DNA of 5,564 nt from Elusimicrobiota bacterium (GTDB lineage Bacteria > Elusimicrobiota > Elusimicrobia > Elusimicrobiales > Elusimicrobiaceae): positions 1 to 5,564 of the forward strand of contig JAIRMX010000146.1 in assembly GCA_031258375.1 (NCBI GenBank). The letters run 5' to 3'. Shown here in pieces: positions 1 through 5,564 of this stretch. Both the position numbers and the translations under genes were made by a program. The notes under the pieces were generated by a model that was not told the origin of the DNA, ran no database searches, and saw only the letters and a list, made by a program, of their open reading frames with translations. Within the stretch, counting starts at the first letter, position 1. Each line of letters starts with the position of its first letter.

Positions 1-94
1 AGCACAGCACAGCACAGCACAGCACAGCACAGCACAGCACAGCACAGCACAGCACAGCACAGCACAGCACAGCACAGCACAGCACAGCACAGCA
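1..94 (+). repeat. AGCAC pentanucleotide tandem repeat (phase-variation tract), at least 18 perfect units
   Basis: Eighteen perfect AGCAC units plus a four-base partial unit run from the window edge and end where the fifth base becomes A at 95. The array may continue to the left. It lies in the reading frame of the downstream glycosyltransferase and encodes a repeated pentapeptide Ser-Thr-Ala-Gln-His. Because five is not a multiple of three, gain or loss of one unit shifts the frame. The array itself has no stop in any forward frame, but the two other frames stop immediately after it, at TAA 99-101 and TAA 110-112. This is the design of slipped-strand ON/OFF switches in contingency genes. The start codon is outside the window, so the present state (ON or OFF) cannot be read here. 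Confidence 0.95.
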
Positions 95-1083
95 ACTCTA
101 ATCGTTCTTTAAATGAACAAACTGAAATACTTGCTTTTGCAGAAAAAACAAAATCAACTCCCCAACTCATATCCATAATAATTCCGTCATTTAACGGCAA
201 ACATCATCTAAAGGATCGTCTGCCTTCCGTAGTATTGGCCTGCAAACAAAGCCCTATACCTACAGAGATCATAGTAGTCGACGATAACTCTGAGGACGAT
301 ACTTTAAATTTTTTAAAAGAAGAATTTAAGGGCAATATAAAATCTTTTAAAAATCCGCAAAAAGGCGCGTGTTCGGCAAGAAATCACGGCGTTTTGCAGA
401 GCAAAGGCGATATTTTGTTTTTTATAGATAATGACGTCTATCTGGATGAGAATTTTTTTAAAACGGCAATGCCTTATTTATCGCCGGATATGTTCTGCGC
501 GGCATGCGCGGGATATAAAGCGGTAAATCCAAAAGAACAATTGGACGGAATAAAACTTATAAATTGGAAACGCGGATTTTTTAGATTTACTAACAATATT
601 TATAACAAAGACTTAAAACCCGCAGATAAATATTTGTCCTATGGGGTTCAAGGAGCATATTTTTTTATAGAAAGAAGAAAATTTGAGCAGCTAAACGGTT
701 TTGATACTTTGCTTGATCCATACGGACTAGAAGAGACGGATTTAACGTACAGAGGATTAAAAAGAGGCTGGGAAATAGAGTATATAAAAAATGTCCGCCC
801 GCTTCATAAGTGCGGGGGAACAATAGCAAGCAAAACCAATAAAAGGACAAGAAAGCTTTTTGAGAGGAATAGGATGTTGTTCATTTGGAAGAACACTCAT
901 AGTAAAGCATTATTATTAAACCACCTTTTATGGTTATGGCGCAGTCCGTATCAAGTTTTACAACTTTTAAAAATATTAAAAAAAATAAAAACAAAAAGAA
1001 TAGAGCAAATACCTTTTATTAGCAAAACAGACAAACAAATTTTAAAGGAATGTGCAGAATACGCGTTAAGCATAAAAGAATAA
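1..1083 (+). CDS. Family 2 glycosyltransferase, 5'-partial, probably phase-variable
   Basis: The frame is open from base 1 to the TAA at 1081-1083, giving at least 360 residues, with the real start left of the window. Counting from base 1, residues 1-31 are the STAQH repeat and about 32-54 are a low-complexity linker. The GT2 fold starts at about 56 with LISIIIPSFNG. The nucleotide-binding IIVVDDNS lies near 91-98, the metal-binding DND in FFIDND near 140, and an EETDLTYRG acceptor/active-site motif near 241. These are the usual landmarks of an inverting, cytoplasmic GT-A transferase that uses a nucleotide-sugar. The sugar and acceptor cannot be told. A TTG start at 235 would delete the first beta strand, so it is rejected. 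About 50 residues before the fold are extra to the family and carry the switch. The next gene starts two bases after the stop. The family call is firm; phase variation is inferred from the tract. Confidence 0.93.
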   Translation, partial: STAQHSTAQHSTAQHSTAQHSTAQHSTAQHSNSNRSLNEQTEILAFAEKTKSTPQLISIIIPSFNGKHHLKDRLPSVVLACKQSPIPTEIIVVDDNSEDDTLNFLKEEFKGNIKSFKNPQKGACSARNHGVLQSKGDILFFIDNDVYLDENFFKTAMPYLSPDMFCAACAGYKAVNPKEQLDGIKLINWKRGFFRFTNNIYNKDLKPADKYLSYGVQGAYFFIERRKFEQLNGFDTLLDPYGLEETDLTYRGLKRGWEIEYIKNVRPLHKCGGTIASKTNKRTRKLFERNRMLFIWKNTHSKALLLNHLLWLWRSPYQVLQLLKILKKIKTKRIEQIPFISKTDKQILKECAEYALSIKE

Positions 1084-1085
1084 AT

Positions 1086-2102
1086 ATGGGAACCCCGCTA
1101 ATCTCAATAATCATACCTGTTTATAATGTTGAAAAATATTTATCCCGGTGTTTGGACAGCGTTATAAACCAGACCTATAAGAATTTAGAAATAATTTGTA
1201 TTAATGACGGCAGCCATGACAACAGTAAAACAATACTTGAAGAATACCAAAAGAGAGACCCGAGAATAAAAATAATAAGGCAGGAAAATAAAGGAGTATC
1301 TTCCGCAAGGAACACGGGGTTAAATATATGCAAAGGCGACTATATAGGGTTCGTAGATTCAGATGATCATACCGCCCTTGATTTTTATGACAAGCTGCTT
1401 ACTGCCGCGTTAAATACCAGTTCGGATATGGTTATAGGAAATAAAGAGCATATTGGCTTTCCGGGAGCAAAAATATATCCGTCTTCCCGTAAAGGCATAG
1501 CAGTAGGCTTATTAGAAAAATTACAAAAAACTGATAAAGAAGCGGTAGTTTGCGATACATTGTTTCACCGTACCTTGATAAAAGATAATAAAATTAATTT
1601 TAACCAGCATATTTCCTACGGGGAAGACCAGCTTTTTGGGATTATAGCGTTATATTACGCCAATAAGATTGCTTATGTAAAAGAGGCCTATTACTATTAT
1701 GTCAAAAATAATTTATCCGCTTGCCATAACCAAGATAAAGAATTATTCAACAAAGAACACTCTTTACTTGCCATAAAAGCTGTAATTGATTTTATTTACT
1801 CTAAAACGGAAGACAAAAAAATCCGTAAGCAGATTTGGAGATATATGGATAGAAATATGGGATTGAGCAGTCTAATCAAGTATAAAAAATATCCAAAGGA
1901 AGATAAAATAAGAATATTGGGCGAAGAGTTTTATCGTAAAGCAAAGCAAATGAGATTTTGGAAGAAGCTGCGCAAAATTTTCTATGACAATAGAATAAGC
2001 AGCAAAGGTTATCACAAAATAGAAATTTTAGGCATACCAATTTGGAGTAAAAAAATAAAAAGATTAACAAAATTAAATCGGAACAAGTTAACAAATTTGT
2101 GA
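1086..2102 (+). CDS. Family 2 glycosyltransferase (LPS/capsule type)
   Basis: This 338-residue protein begins MGTPLISIIIPVYNVEKYL, so the GT2 core starts at residue 4 with no leader. NDGS at 40-43 (nucleotide binding) and DSDD at 91-94 (metal binding) mark the GT-A domain, and YGED at 178-181 is the usual later acidic motif. YYYYVKNNLSA at about 202-212 is a common follow-on strand in this branch. The C-terminal third is basic and helical and holds ILGIPIWSKK near 314-323, a tail seen on several families of polysaccharide glycosyltransferases. An ATG at 1050 in the same frame would add 12 residues and overlap the previous gene; the start at 1086 is preferred because it fits the family. Its Shine-Dalgarno is weak (AAAAGAA just upstream), and the two-base gap from the previous stop suggests coupled translation. 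It probably adds one sugar to a lipid-linked glycan in the cytoplasm. Donor and linkage are not known. Confidence 0.92.
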   Translation: MGTPLISIIIPVYNVEKYLSRCLDSVINQTYKNLEIICINDGSHDNSKTILEEYQKRDPRIKIIRQENKGVSSARNTGLNICKGDYIGFVDSDDHTALDFYDKLLTAALNTSSDMVIGNKEHIGFPGAKIYPSSRKGIAVGLLEKLQKTDKEAVVCDTLFHRTLIKDNKINFNQHISYGEDQLFGIIALYYANKIAYVKEAYYYYVKNNLSACHNQDKELFNKEHSLLAIKAVIDFIYSKTEDKKIRKQIWRYMDRNMGLSSLIKYKKYPKEDKIRILGEEFYRKAKQMRFWKKLRKIFYDNRISSKGYHKIEILGIPIWSKKIKRLTKLNRNKLTNL

Positions 2103-2110
2103 AAAATTAA

Positions 2111-2128
2111 AAAACGGTATTTCCGTTT
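2111..2128 (+). other. Small inverted repeat between genes (possible weak terminator or attenuator)
   Basis: AAACGG at 2112-2117 and CCGTTT at 2123-2128 form a six-base-pair stem with the loop TATTT. The following bases (AATATAAA) are AT-rich but do not form a true T run, so this is a poor Rho-independent terminator. It occupies the only real gap (34 bases) in the operon and lies eight bases before the next ATG, where it could hinder ribosome entry. No clear Shine-Dalgarno and no convincing promoter were seen in the gap. Confidence 0.3.
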
Positions 2129-2136
2129 AATATAAA

Positions 2137-2949
2137 ATGAAGAAACGAATATTTACTTTTTGGGAACCACAAGAAAATATTCCGGGTTATATAAGTTTAT
2201 GTATGCAGACTTGGAAAAAGTTTCTTGCGGATTATGAAGTCATACTTTGTGACTATAGCAATATTTCCGCTTATTTGGATAAAAAAATAATAAGCAAGAT
2301 ACTATGCAAAAAAATGTCACTGCCTATGCAAGCTGATGCTTTGCGCGCCGCACTGATAAACAAATATGGCGGAATATGGATGGATGCGGACACCATTATA
2401 ACATCTGCCGACTTTTTAAAATACGCAAATGGCAGCGATGTAGTTATGATTGGGCGGATCTCTGAAGGTTTACATGGCGCGTTCATATATGCGACGAAAC
2501 CGAAAACTGAATTTATGAGTAAATGGTTTAGTGAACTGCCGCATCGCGTTTTCAAATACCGCATTCTTAAAAAGTTTAAGTTTGTAAGATATTTATTCAA
2601 AAAAGAATGGCGTGCTGCGGAAAAGTGGGATTATTTATTGAATTCAATTATTAATCCGCTGGCGGAAAAAATGAATCCACCGTTATTCTCGTGTATTGAC
2701 AAATACGCCATTTGTGCGTTCCCAGAATATTTTCTCGATAAAAATAAAGACAATATTGCTAAAGAGAAATTGTATCAAGATTTCTATTTTAAAAATGGTA
2801 ATGCAGAAGAAGAAATATTAAGCAAGTCAAAAGGAATTGTTTTACTACATAATTCTTGGACTCCGGAAAATTACAAAAAAATGAAGTCTGATGAGTTTTT
2901 GCGCCAAGATATTTTGCTTGCGGATTTATTAAGGACTTTATCGCAATGA
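2137..2949 (+). CDS. GT32 / capsular polysaccharide synthesis-type glycosyltransferase (DXD)
   Basis: The 270-residue protein opens with KRIFTFWEP and has the family's hallmark at about 66-87: ADALRAALINKYGGIWMDADTII, where D83-A84-D85 is the DXD metal and nucleotide-sugar site and YGG precedes it. LLHNSW at 236-241 is the histidine/tryptophan motif usually found near the end of this fold. These features match the 'glycosyltransferase sugar-binding region containing DXD' and capsular-synthesis families (OCH1-like, GT32), which are retaining cytoplasmic enzymes; length is normal. A basic stretch at about 138-158 could hold it at the inner membrane. No good Shine-Dalgarno precedes the ATG. The gene ends in an ATGA overlap with the deacetylase gene, so those two are likely coupled. 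The sugar transferred cannot be inferred. Confidence 0.88.
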   Translation: MKKRIFTFWEPQENIPGYISLCMQTWKKFLADYEVILCDYSNISAYLDKKIISKILCKKMSLPMQADALRAALINKYGGIWMDADTIITSADFLKYANGSDVVMIGRISEGLHGAFIYATKPKTEFMSKWFSELPHRVFKYRILKKFKFVRYLFKKEWRAAEKWDYLLNSIINPLAEKMNPPLFSCIDKYAICAFPEYFLDKNKDNIAKEKLYQDFYFKNGNAEEEILSKSKGIVLLHNSWTPENYKKMKSDEFLRQDILLADLLRTLSQ

Positions 2950-3796
2950 TAAAAATAATTGCAAAAATTATTTGTTTAGCAATTCCTTTTAAAAAGTTGC
3001 GTCGTACTGTGCGGAAAAATTTGACTAAGTTTATGACCGATAAAATGGTTGATTGCGGCAAGATTTACTATTTAAGAGATTTAATGATTCCGGAATTTGC
3101 GCCGTTAAATACGTTGATAAAGCCGGATAGCCGTGTTTTAATAATAGCGCCACATCCTGATGACGAGACAATCGGCTGCGGCGGGATAATGGCAAAATAT
3201 GCAAAGAGTTGTGATTGTCTGTGTGTAAACTCATCCGGATTCAAATGCGAGTCTGATACAAAATCGTGTGAAGAAATTGTAAATGAAAGAATTATAGAAT
3301 TTAACAAAGTGATGGATTATTTCGGTATTCGCCGTCGTTGGATTTTCAAGATTTTTGGAAAGCCGCCGCATTTTGATAAAATAATGGCGAAAGAGCAAAA
3401 ATATCTGTCTACTGTCAATTTTAGAGAATATACACATATTTTTGTACCGGACAGATTGGACGGGCATCGCGAACATCAATTCTTAACCAAAAGTTTATTC
3501 TAAAAAAGCAAGGATACAATAAAAAAACTGTCGTTTGTTATTACAACGTTTGGGGAACAATCACTCAGCCGAATTACTTTGAAGATATAACAGAATACCA
3601 GTATAAGAAAAACGCGGCGTTGCTGCTATACGTCAGCCGTATGCAAACAGAAGATAATTATGCAAAGCGCATTGCAGGTTTGAATTATTTTTATGGGCTT
3701 CTTATTGGAACAAAGTATGCCGAGTCATTTCGTTGTGAACCTATAGAGAGCTATCTTGCATATCAAGATAACAAAAACTGGGCGAGGTATAAATGA
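2946..3796 (+). pseudogene. PIG-L/LmbE-family deacetylase, split by a single frameshift near 3500
   Basis: The first frame (2946-3503) gives 185 residues with APHPDDE at 68-74, the family's zinc and catalytic motif (H70, D72, D73, E74), and DGHREHQ at 172-178 with the third zinc ligand, probably H177. It stops at TAA 3501-3503 after KSLF. The -1 frame continues at once as KKQGYNKKTVVCYYNVWGTI, then TQPNYFEDI and a segment LNYFYGLLIGTKYAESFR, which is the normal C-terminal half of this family (the YYxVW strand and the KYAESF end), and stops at TGA 3794-3796. Adding one base near 3501 would give about 283 residues. The family removes N-acetyl groups from sugars, which fits a glycan cluster. The start overlaps the previous stop as ATGA, with AAGGA ten bases upstream. 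The N-terminal 25 residues are a hydrophobic-basic module shared with the gene at 4032. The stop could be a real mutation, a reversible change or a sequencing error; the 185-residue product lacks a third of the fold and is probably inactive. Confidence 0.85.
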
Positions 3797-4032
3797 TAAC
3801 TCTAATAACAACCGATAAGAATAAAATTTTAAGGGATAGAATCAATCCGAATGAGATTTATAATCGTTTTGATTTGCTGTGTATCGGACACAATCCAGTA
3901 TTCTCTCAGGAGGTCATTATTCATGGTGAAATTCCACCTTACGCTATTGCCGGCGGCAATCCTGTGAAAGTTTTTAAATATCGGGACATCAAACATTATA
4001 AGAAATTAAAACAACTTGGGAAATTTAACTGA
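3793..4032 (+). CDS. Short ORF with the C-terminal end of a hexapeptide-repeat acyltransferase, probably an internally deleted remnant
   Basis: The 79 residues end with IIHGEIPPYAIAGGNPVKVFKYR (about 42-64), which matches the loop and last strand of left-handed beta-helix O- or N-acetyltransferases ('IPPYAIVGGNPAKVIKYRF'). CIGHN at 30-34 resembles the start of a late hexapeptide coil. The coils that should separate the two motifs (about 10-15 residues) and the whole upstream helix with its catalytic histidine are missing, while residues 1-29 are charged and unlike the family. A complete enzyme would have roughly 150-220 residues. Both ends are tidy: the ATG overlaps the deacetylase stop (ATGA) with GAGG five bases upstream, and the stop overlaps the next start (TGATG). 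It may survive as a coupling cistron after losing enzyme function. Translation is plausible; acyltransferase activity is unlikely. Confidence 0.6.
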   Translation: MITLITTDKNKILRDRINPNEIYNRFDLLCIGHNPVFSQEVIIHGEIPPYAIAGGNPVKVFKYRDIKHYKKLKQLGKFN

Positions 4033-5267
4033 TGAGAAAAATCTTAGCTAAATTAATATCCTCTTTTATACCCGTTCGCAAGTGGAGATATAAAACCCGT
4101 GCTTTCATTATGGGTGACTTTATACCTTTATTTATAATCAAAGCTAGATACCGTCGGAAAATCAAAGAGTTGAAGTCAAAACAAATAATAAATATTGCTT
4201 TCTTCATATGGGAAAATCAAAAATGGAATGGCGATGCGCTTTATAAAAAATTTATGACAGACAAGCGTTTTAATCCTAAAGCATATATTTTGCACAATAA
4301 TTTAGATACTAAGGCGGATGAAGATAATTTGGAGTTTTTTAAACAACGCGACTATAACTCTGTGAATGCAACAGATAACAACTTAAGCCGGTATGAATTT
4401 GACATAATATTCTATCAACAGGCTTGGTTTGTATTGTCAGACACCTCACTTTCCCCCGCCAAAATGTCAAAATACGCGCTTTGTTTATACTATCATTATG
4501 CAATATCAGACACAACCGTATTTCCAAATATTTGGAAATCTTGCGAATATTTTTTTCAGTCTATTTATGCTTATTTTGTGTTTAATGAGGAAATCCGTAA
4601 ACAGAGTTTAGAAAACGCAATCGCTACAGGCCACCCTAAACTTGACATTTATTCTTCTCCCGTTAAAACTAGTATTTGGAAAACTAAAAAATTTAAGATA
4701 ATATATGCGCCGCATCATAGTTTCGAAAAGGGTTCCTTAGAATGGGCGACATTTTGCTGGAACGGGTATGAAATTCTAGAACTTGCGCAAAAAAATCAAC
4801 AATCAACGGAATGGATTTTTAAGCCGCATCCATCTTTCAAAAGGCATGCTTTACTTGCAAAAATTATGACTGAGCAAGAAATAGACGAATATTTTTCCAG
4901 CTGGGTAAAAGTAGGGCAAATTTATGATATGGGAGATTATTTTGATATGTTTCGCACAAGCGATATGTTGATAACGGACTGCGGCTCATTTCTTACTGAA
5001 TATCTGCCGACTGAAAACCCCGTATTACATTTATTAAACTCGGATAAACAGATATTCAGCCGACTAGAAAGGAGATCTTCCGAACACTATTACAAAATTC
5101 ATAATTTACAAGAATTAAACCAAATGTTTGATACGCTTGTTAGAAAGAAACGCGACTCTTTGAGACCAGAACGATTAAAAGATATAAAAAATATTTTCAG
5201 TTCTGGATTTAATGCTACCGATAATATATATAAATACGTCAAAAGTCTAGCAAAGGAAAACAAATGA
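4032..5267 (+). CDS. CDP-glycerol glycerophosphotransferase-like protein
   Basis: This 411-residue protein has the ordered motifs of the teichoic-acid type glycerophosphotransferases (GT-B-like fold): TGHPKLDIY at 199-207, IIYAPHHSF at 223-231, WIFKPHPSF at 261-269, and SDMLITDCGSFLTEYL at 310-325 followed by NPVLHL. The histidines near 228-229 and 266 and the acidic and serine residues of the last motif are the expected CDP-alditol site. The family moves glycerol-phosphate (or ribitol-phosphate) from its CDP form onto a glycan at the cytoplasmic face of the membrane. Residues 1-25 (KILAKLISSFIPVRKWRYKTR) form a hydrophobic-basic segment that probably docks to the membrane and resembles the start of the deacetylase at 2946. 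The gene overlaps the next one (ATGA), a nucleotidylyltransferase that could supply its CDP substrate, which supports the call. The exact alditol is inferred, and sequence motifs alone do not exclude a relative that transfers a sugar. Confidence 0.8.
   Translation: MRKILAKLISSFIPVRKWRYKTRAFIMGDFIPLFIIKARYRRKIKELKSKQIINIAFFIWENQKWNGDALYKKFMTDKRFNPKAYILHNNLDTKADEDNLEFFKQRDYNSVNATDNNLSRYEFDIIFYQQAWFVLSDTSLSPAKMSKYALCLYYHYAISDTTVFPNIWKSCEYFFQSIYAYFVFNEEIRKQSLENAIATGHPKLDIYSSPVKTSIWKTKKFKIIYAPHHSFEKGSLEWATFCWNGYEILELAQKNQQSTEWIFKPHPSFKRHALLAKIMTEQEIDEYFSSWVKVGQIYDMGDYFDMFRTSDMLITDCGSFLTEYLPTENPVLHLLNSDKQIFSRLERRSSEHYYKIHNLQELNQMFDTLVRKKRDSLRPERLKDIKNIFSSGFNATDNIYKYVKSLAKENK
4520..4539. repeat. 20-base perfect palindrome inside the glycerophosphotransferase gene
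   Basis: ATTTCCAAATATTTGGAAAT is its own reverse complement over all 20 bases, and the symmetry ends at T4519/C4540. It encodes FPNIWK in the frame of the host gene. It may be chance in AT-rich DNA, or a site for a dimeric DNA-binding protein. No partner site was seen elsewhere in the window. Confidence 0.6.
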
Positions 5268-5564
5268 AAAAAGTTCTTACATTCGGCGTTTTTGATTTTT
5301 TCCATTTAGGACACTTACGTTTATTTAAAAACATACTCAAAATGGGGGGGGGGGGGGTATATTTAATTGTAGCTGTTCAACAAGATAATTGCATTAAAAA
5401 ATATAAGCCTGATACGAGGGTTTTATATTCAACACAAGAAAGAATTGAGATTTTAAAATCAATAAGAGAAATTGACGAAGTTATCGTTTATACATTTGTA
5501 GACGAAAGCATAAAACACATTGATTTTGACATTCTGGCAATCGGATCAGACCAAACAAACCCTT
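5264..5564 (+). CDS. Glycerol-3-phosphate cytidylyltransferase-type nucleotidylyltransferase, 3'-partial, with a phase-variable poly-G tract
   Basis: The visible 100 residues start MKKVLTFGVFDFFHLGH; H14-L15-G16-H17 is the HxGH nucleotide-binding motif. YLIVAVQQD at 33-41 is the next strand, and STQERIEILKSIREIDEVI at 56-74 holds the E-R pair and helix typical of TagD-like enzymes. The ISTT-type signature should lie beyond the window. The family joins CTP (or another NTP) to a small phosphate substrate; next to a glycerophosphotransferase, CDP-glycerol or a similar CDP-alditol is the likely product. The ATG overlaps the previous stop (ATGA) and has AAAGGA six bases upstream. Residues 28-31 are four glycines made by the G14 run at 5344-5357, where relatives have only a Gly-Asp turn, so the tract adds about two residues. 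At 14 G the frame is open; at 13 or 15 it stops within about ten codons. Substrate is inferred. Confidence 0.88.
   Translation, partial: MKKVLTFGVFDFFHLGHLRLFKNILKMGGGGVYLIVAVQQDNCIKKYKPDTRVLYSTQERIEILKSIREIDEVIVYTFVDESIKHIDFDILAIGSDQTNP
5344..5357 (+). repeat. G14 homopolymer (phase-variation tract) within the cytidylyltransferase gene
   Basis: Fourteen consecutive G begin with the last base of an ATG codon (Met27) and end as the first base of GTA (Val32). The surrounding DNA is strongly AT-rich, so a run this long is not expected by base composition. With 13 G the frame reads TAT ATT TAA and ends at 5364-5366; with 15 G it ends at TAA 5386-5388. At 14 G the enzyme frame is intact, so the sampled molecule is ON. 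Long poly-G runs slip in replication and are known ON/OFF switches in surface-glycan genes, for example in Campylobacter and Helicobacter. Confidence 0.93.

Noticed and set aside
1..94. CRISPR or satellite-like non-coding array
   Set aside because: There are no spacers; units are five bases, head to tail, and in frame with a coding region.
235..1083. Glycosyltransferase starting at TTG 235
   Set aside because: The GT2 fold's first strand (SIIIPSFN) lies upstream at 172-195 in the same open frame, which continues through the repeat to base 1.
1050..1085. ATG 1050 as start of the second glycosyltransferase
   Set aside because: It would overlap the previous gene by 34 bases and add 12 basic residues before a fold that already starts properly at the ATG at 1086; AGGA abuts that ATG too closely to act as a binding site.
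2111..2136. Rho-independent terminator after the second glycosyltransferase
   Set aside because: The stem is only six base pairs and lacks a T run, so it is kept only as a weak structural feature.
3480..3510. Programmed -1 frameshift site in the deacetylase gene
   Set aside because: The A-rich run follows the zero-frame stop, and the codons before the stop (AAA AGT TTA TTC) contain no in-frame slippery heptamer.
665..5305. Minus-strand open frames (for example 2271-2600, 3068-3307, 4339-4527, 5099-5305)
   Set aside because: They lie antisense to genes with clear family motifs, show no recognisable domains and no ribosome-binding context.
5344..5357. Poly-G run as a pure sequencing or assembly artefact
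   Set aside because: The exact count may be uncertain, but the frame is open at 14 and the enzyme continues correctly on both sides; a long G run in AT-rich DNA inside a surface-glycan gene fits a known switch type.

Overview
The window is an AT-rich (Ile ATA, Lys AAA and Leu TTA are common), gene-dense piece of a bacterial surface-polysaccharide locus. All seven genes are on the plus strand, in one apparent operon with almost no intergenic DNA. The host cannot be named from sequence alone. AT-rich coding, long simple-sequence tracts inside glycan genes, and glycosyltransferases with an 'LGIPIW' type tail are seen in host-associated bacteria such as Campylobacterota, Fusobacteria and spirochaetes. 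This is a suggestion, not an identification. No tRNA, rRNA, CRISPR array, insertion sequence or origin was seen.

Layout: (1) 1-94 is an AGCAC pentanucleotide tandem repeat, open at the left edge. It is read in frame into (2) a family 2 glycosyltransferase ending at 1083. (3) 1086-2102 is a second family 2 glycosyltransferase. A 34-base gap with a small hairpin follows. (4) 2137-2949 is a DXD glycosyltransferase of the GT32/capsular-synthesis type. (5) 2946-3796 is a PIG-L/LmbE-type deacetylase broken by one frameshift near 3500. (6) 3793-4032 is a small ORF whose second half matches the C-terminal end of a hexapeptide-repeat acyltransferase. (7) 4032-5267 is a CDP-glycerol glycerophosphotransferase-like protein. 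(8) From 5264 to the right edge is a nucleotidylyltransferase of the glycerol-3-phosphate cytidylyltransferase type, with a run of 14 G inside its catalytic domain.

Working model: the three glycosyltransferases build a repeat unit or branch, and the deacetylase and the acyltransferase (when intact) would trim or decorate it. The last two genes form a substrate/transferase pair: the cytidylyltransferase would make CDP-glycerol or a related CDP-alditol, and the transferase would add the phospho-alditol to the glycan. From gene 4 to gene 8 every junction is an ATGA or TGATG overlap, so translation is probably coupled.

The most interesting feature is two different hypermutable tracts in one operon. 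The AGCAC tract lies in the 5' part of the first glycosyltransferase, and both alternative frames hit a stop right after it. The G14 tract lies in the cytidylyltransferase, is in frame at 14, and gives early stops at 13 or 15. Together they look like two independent ON/OFF switches for the same surface glycan, one on sugar addition and one on supply of the activated phospho-alditol. The frameshifted deacetylase and the shortened acyltransferase suggest the decoration genes are also decaying or varying.
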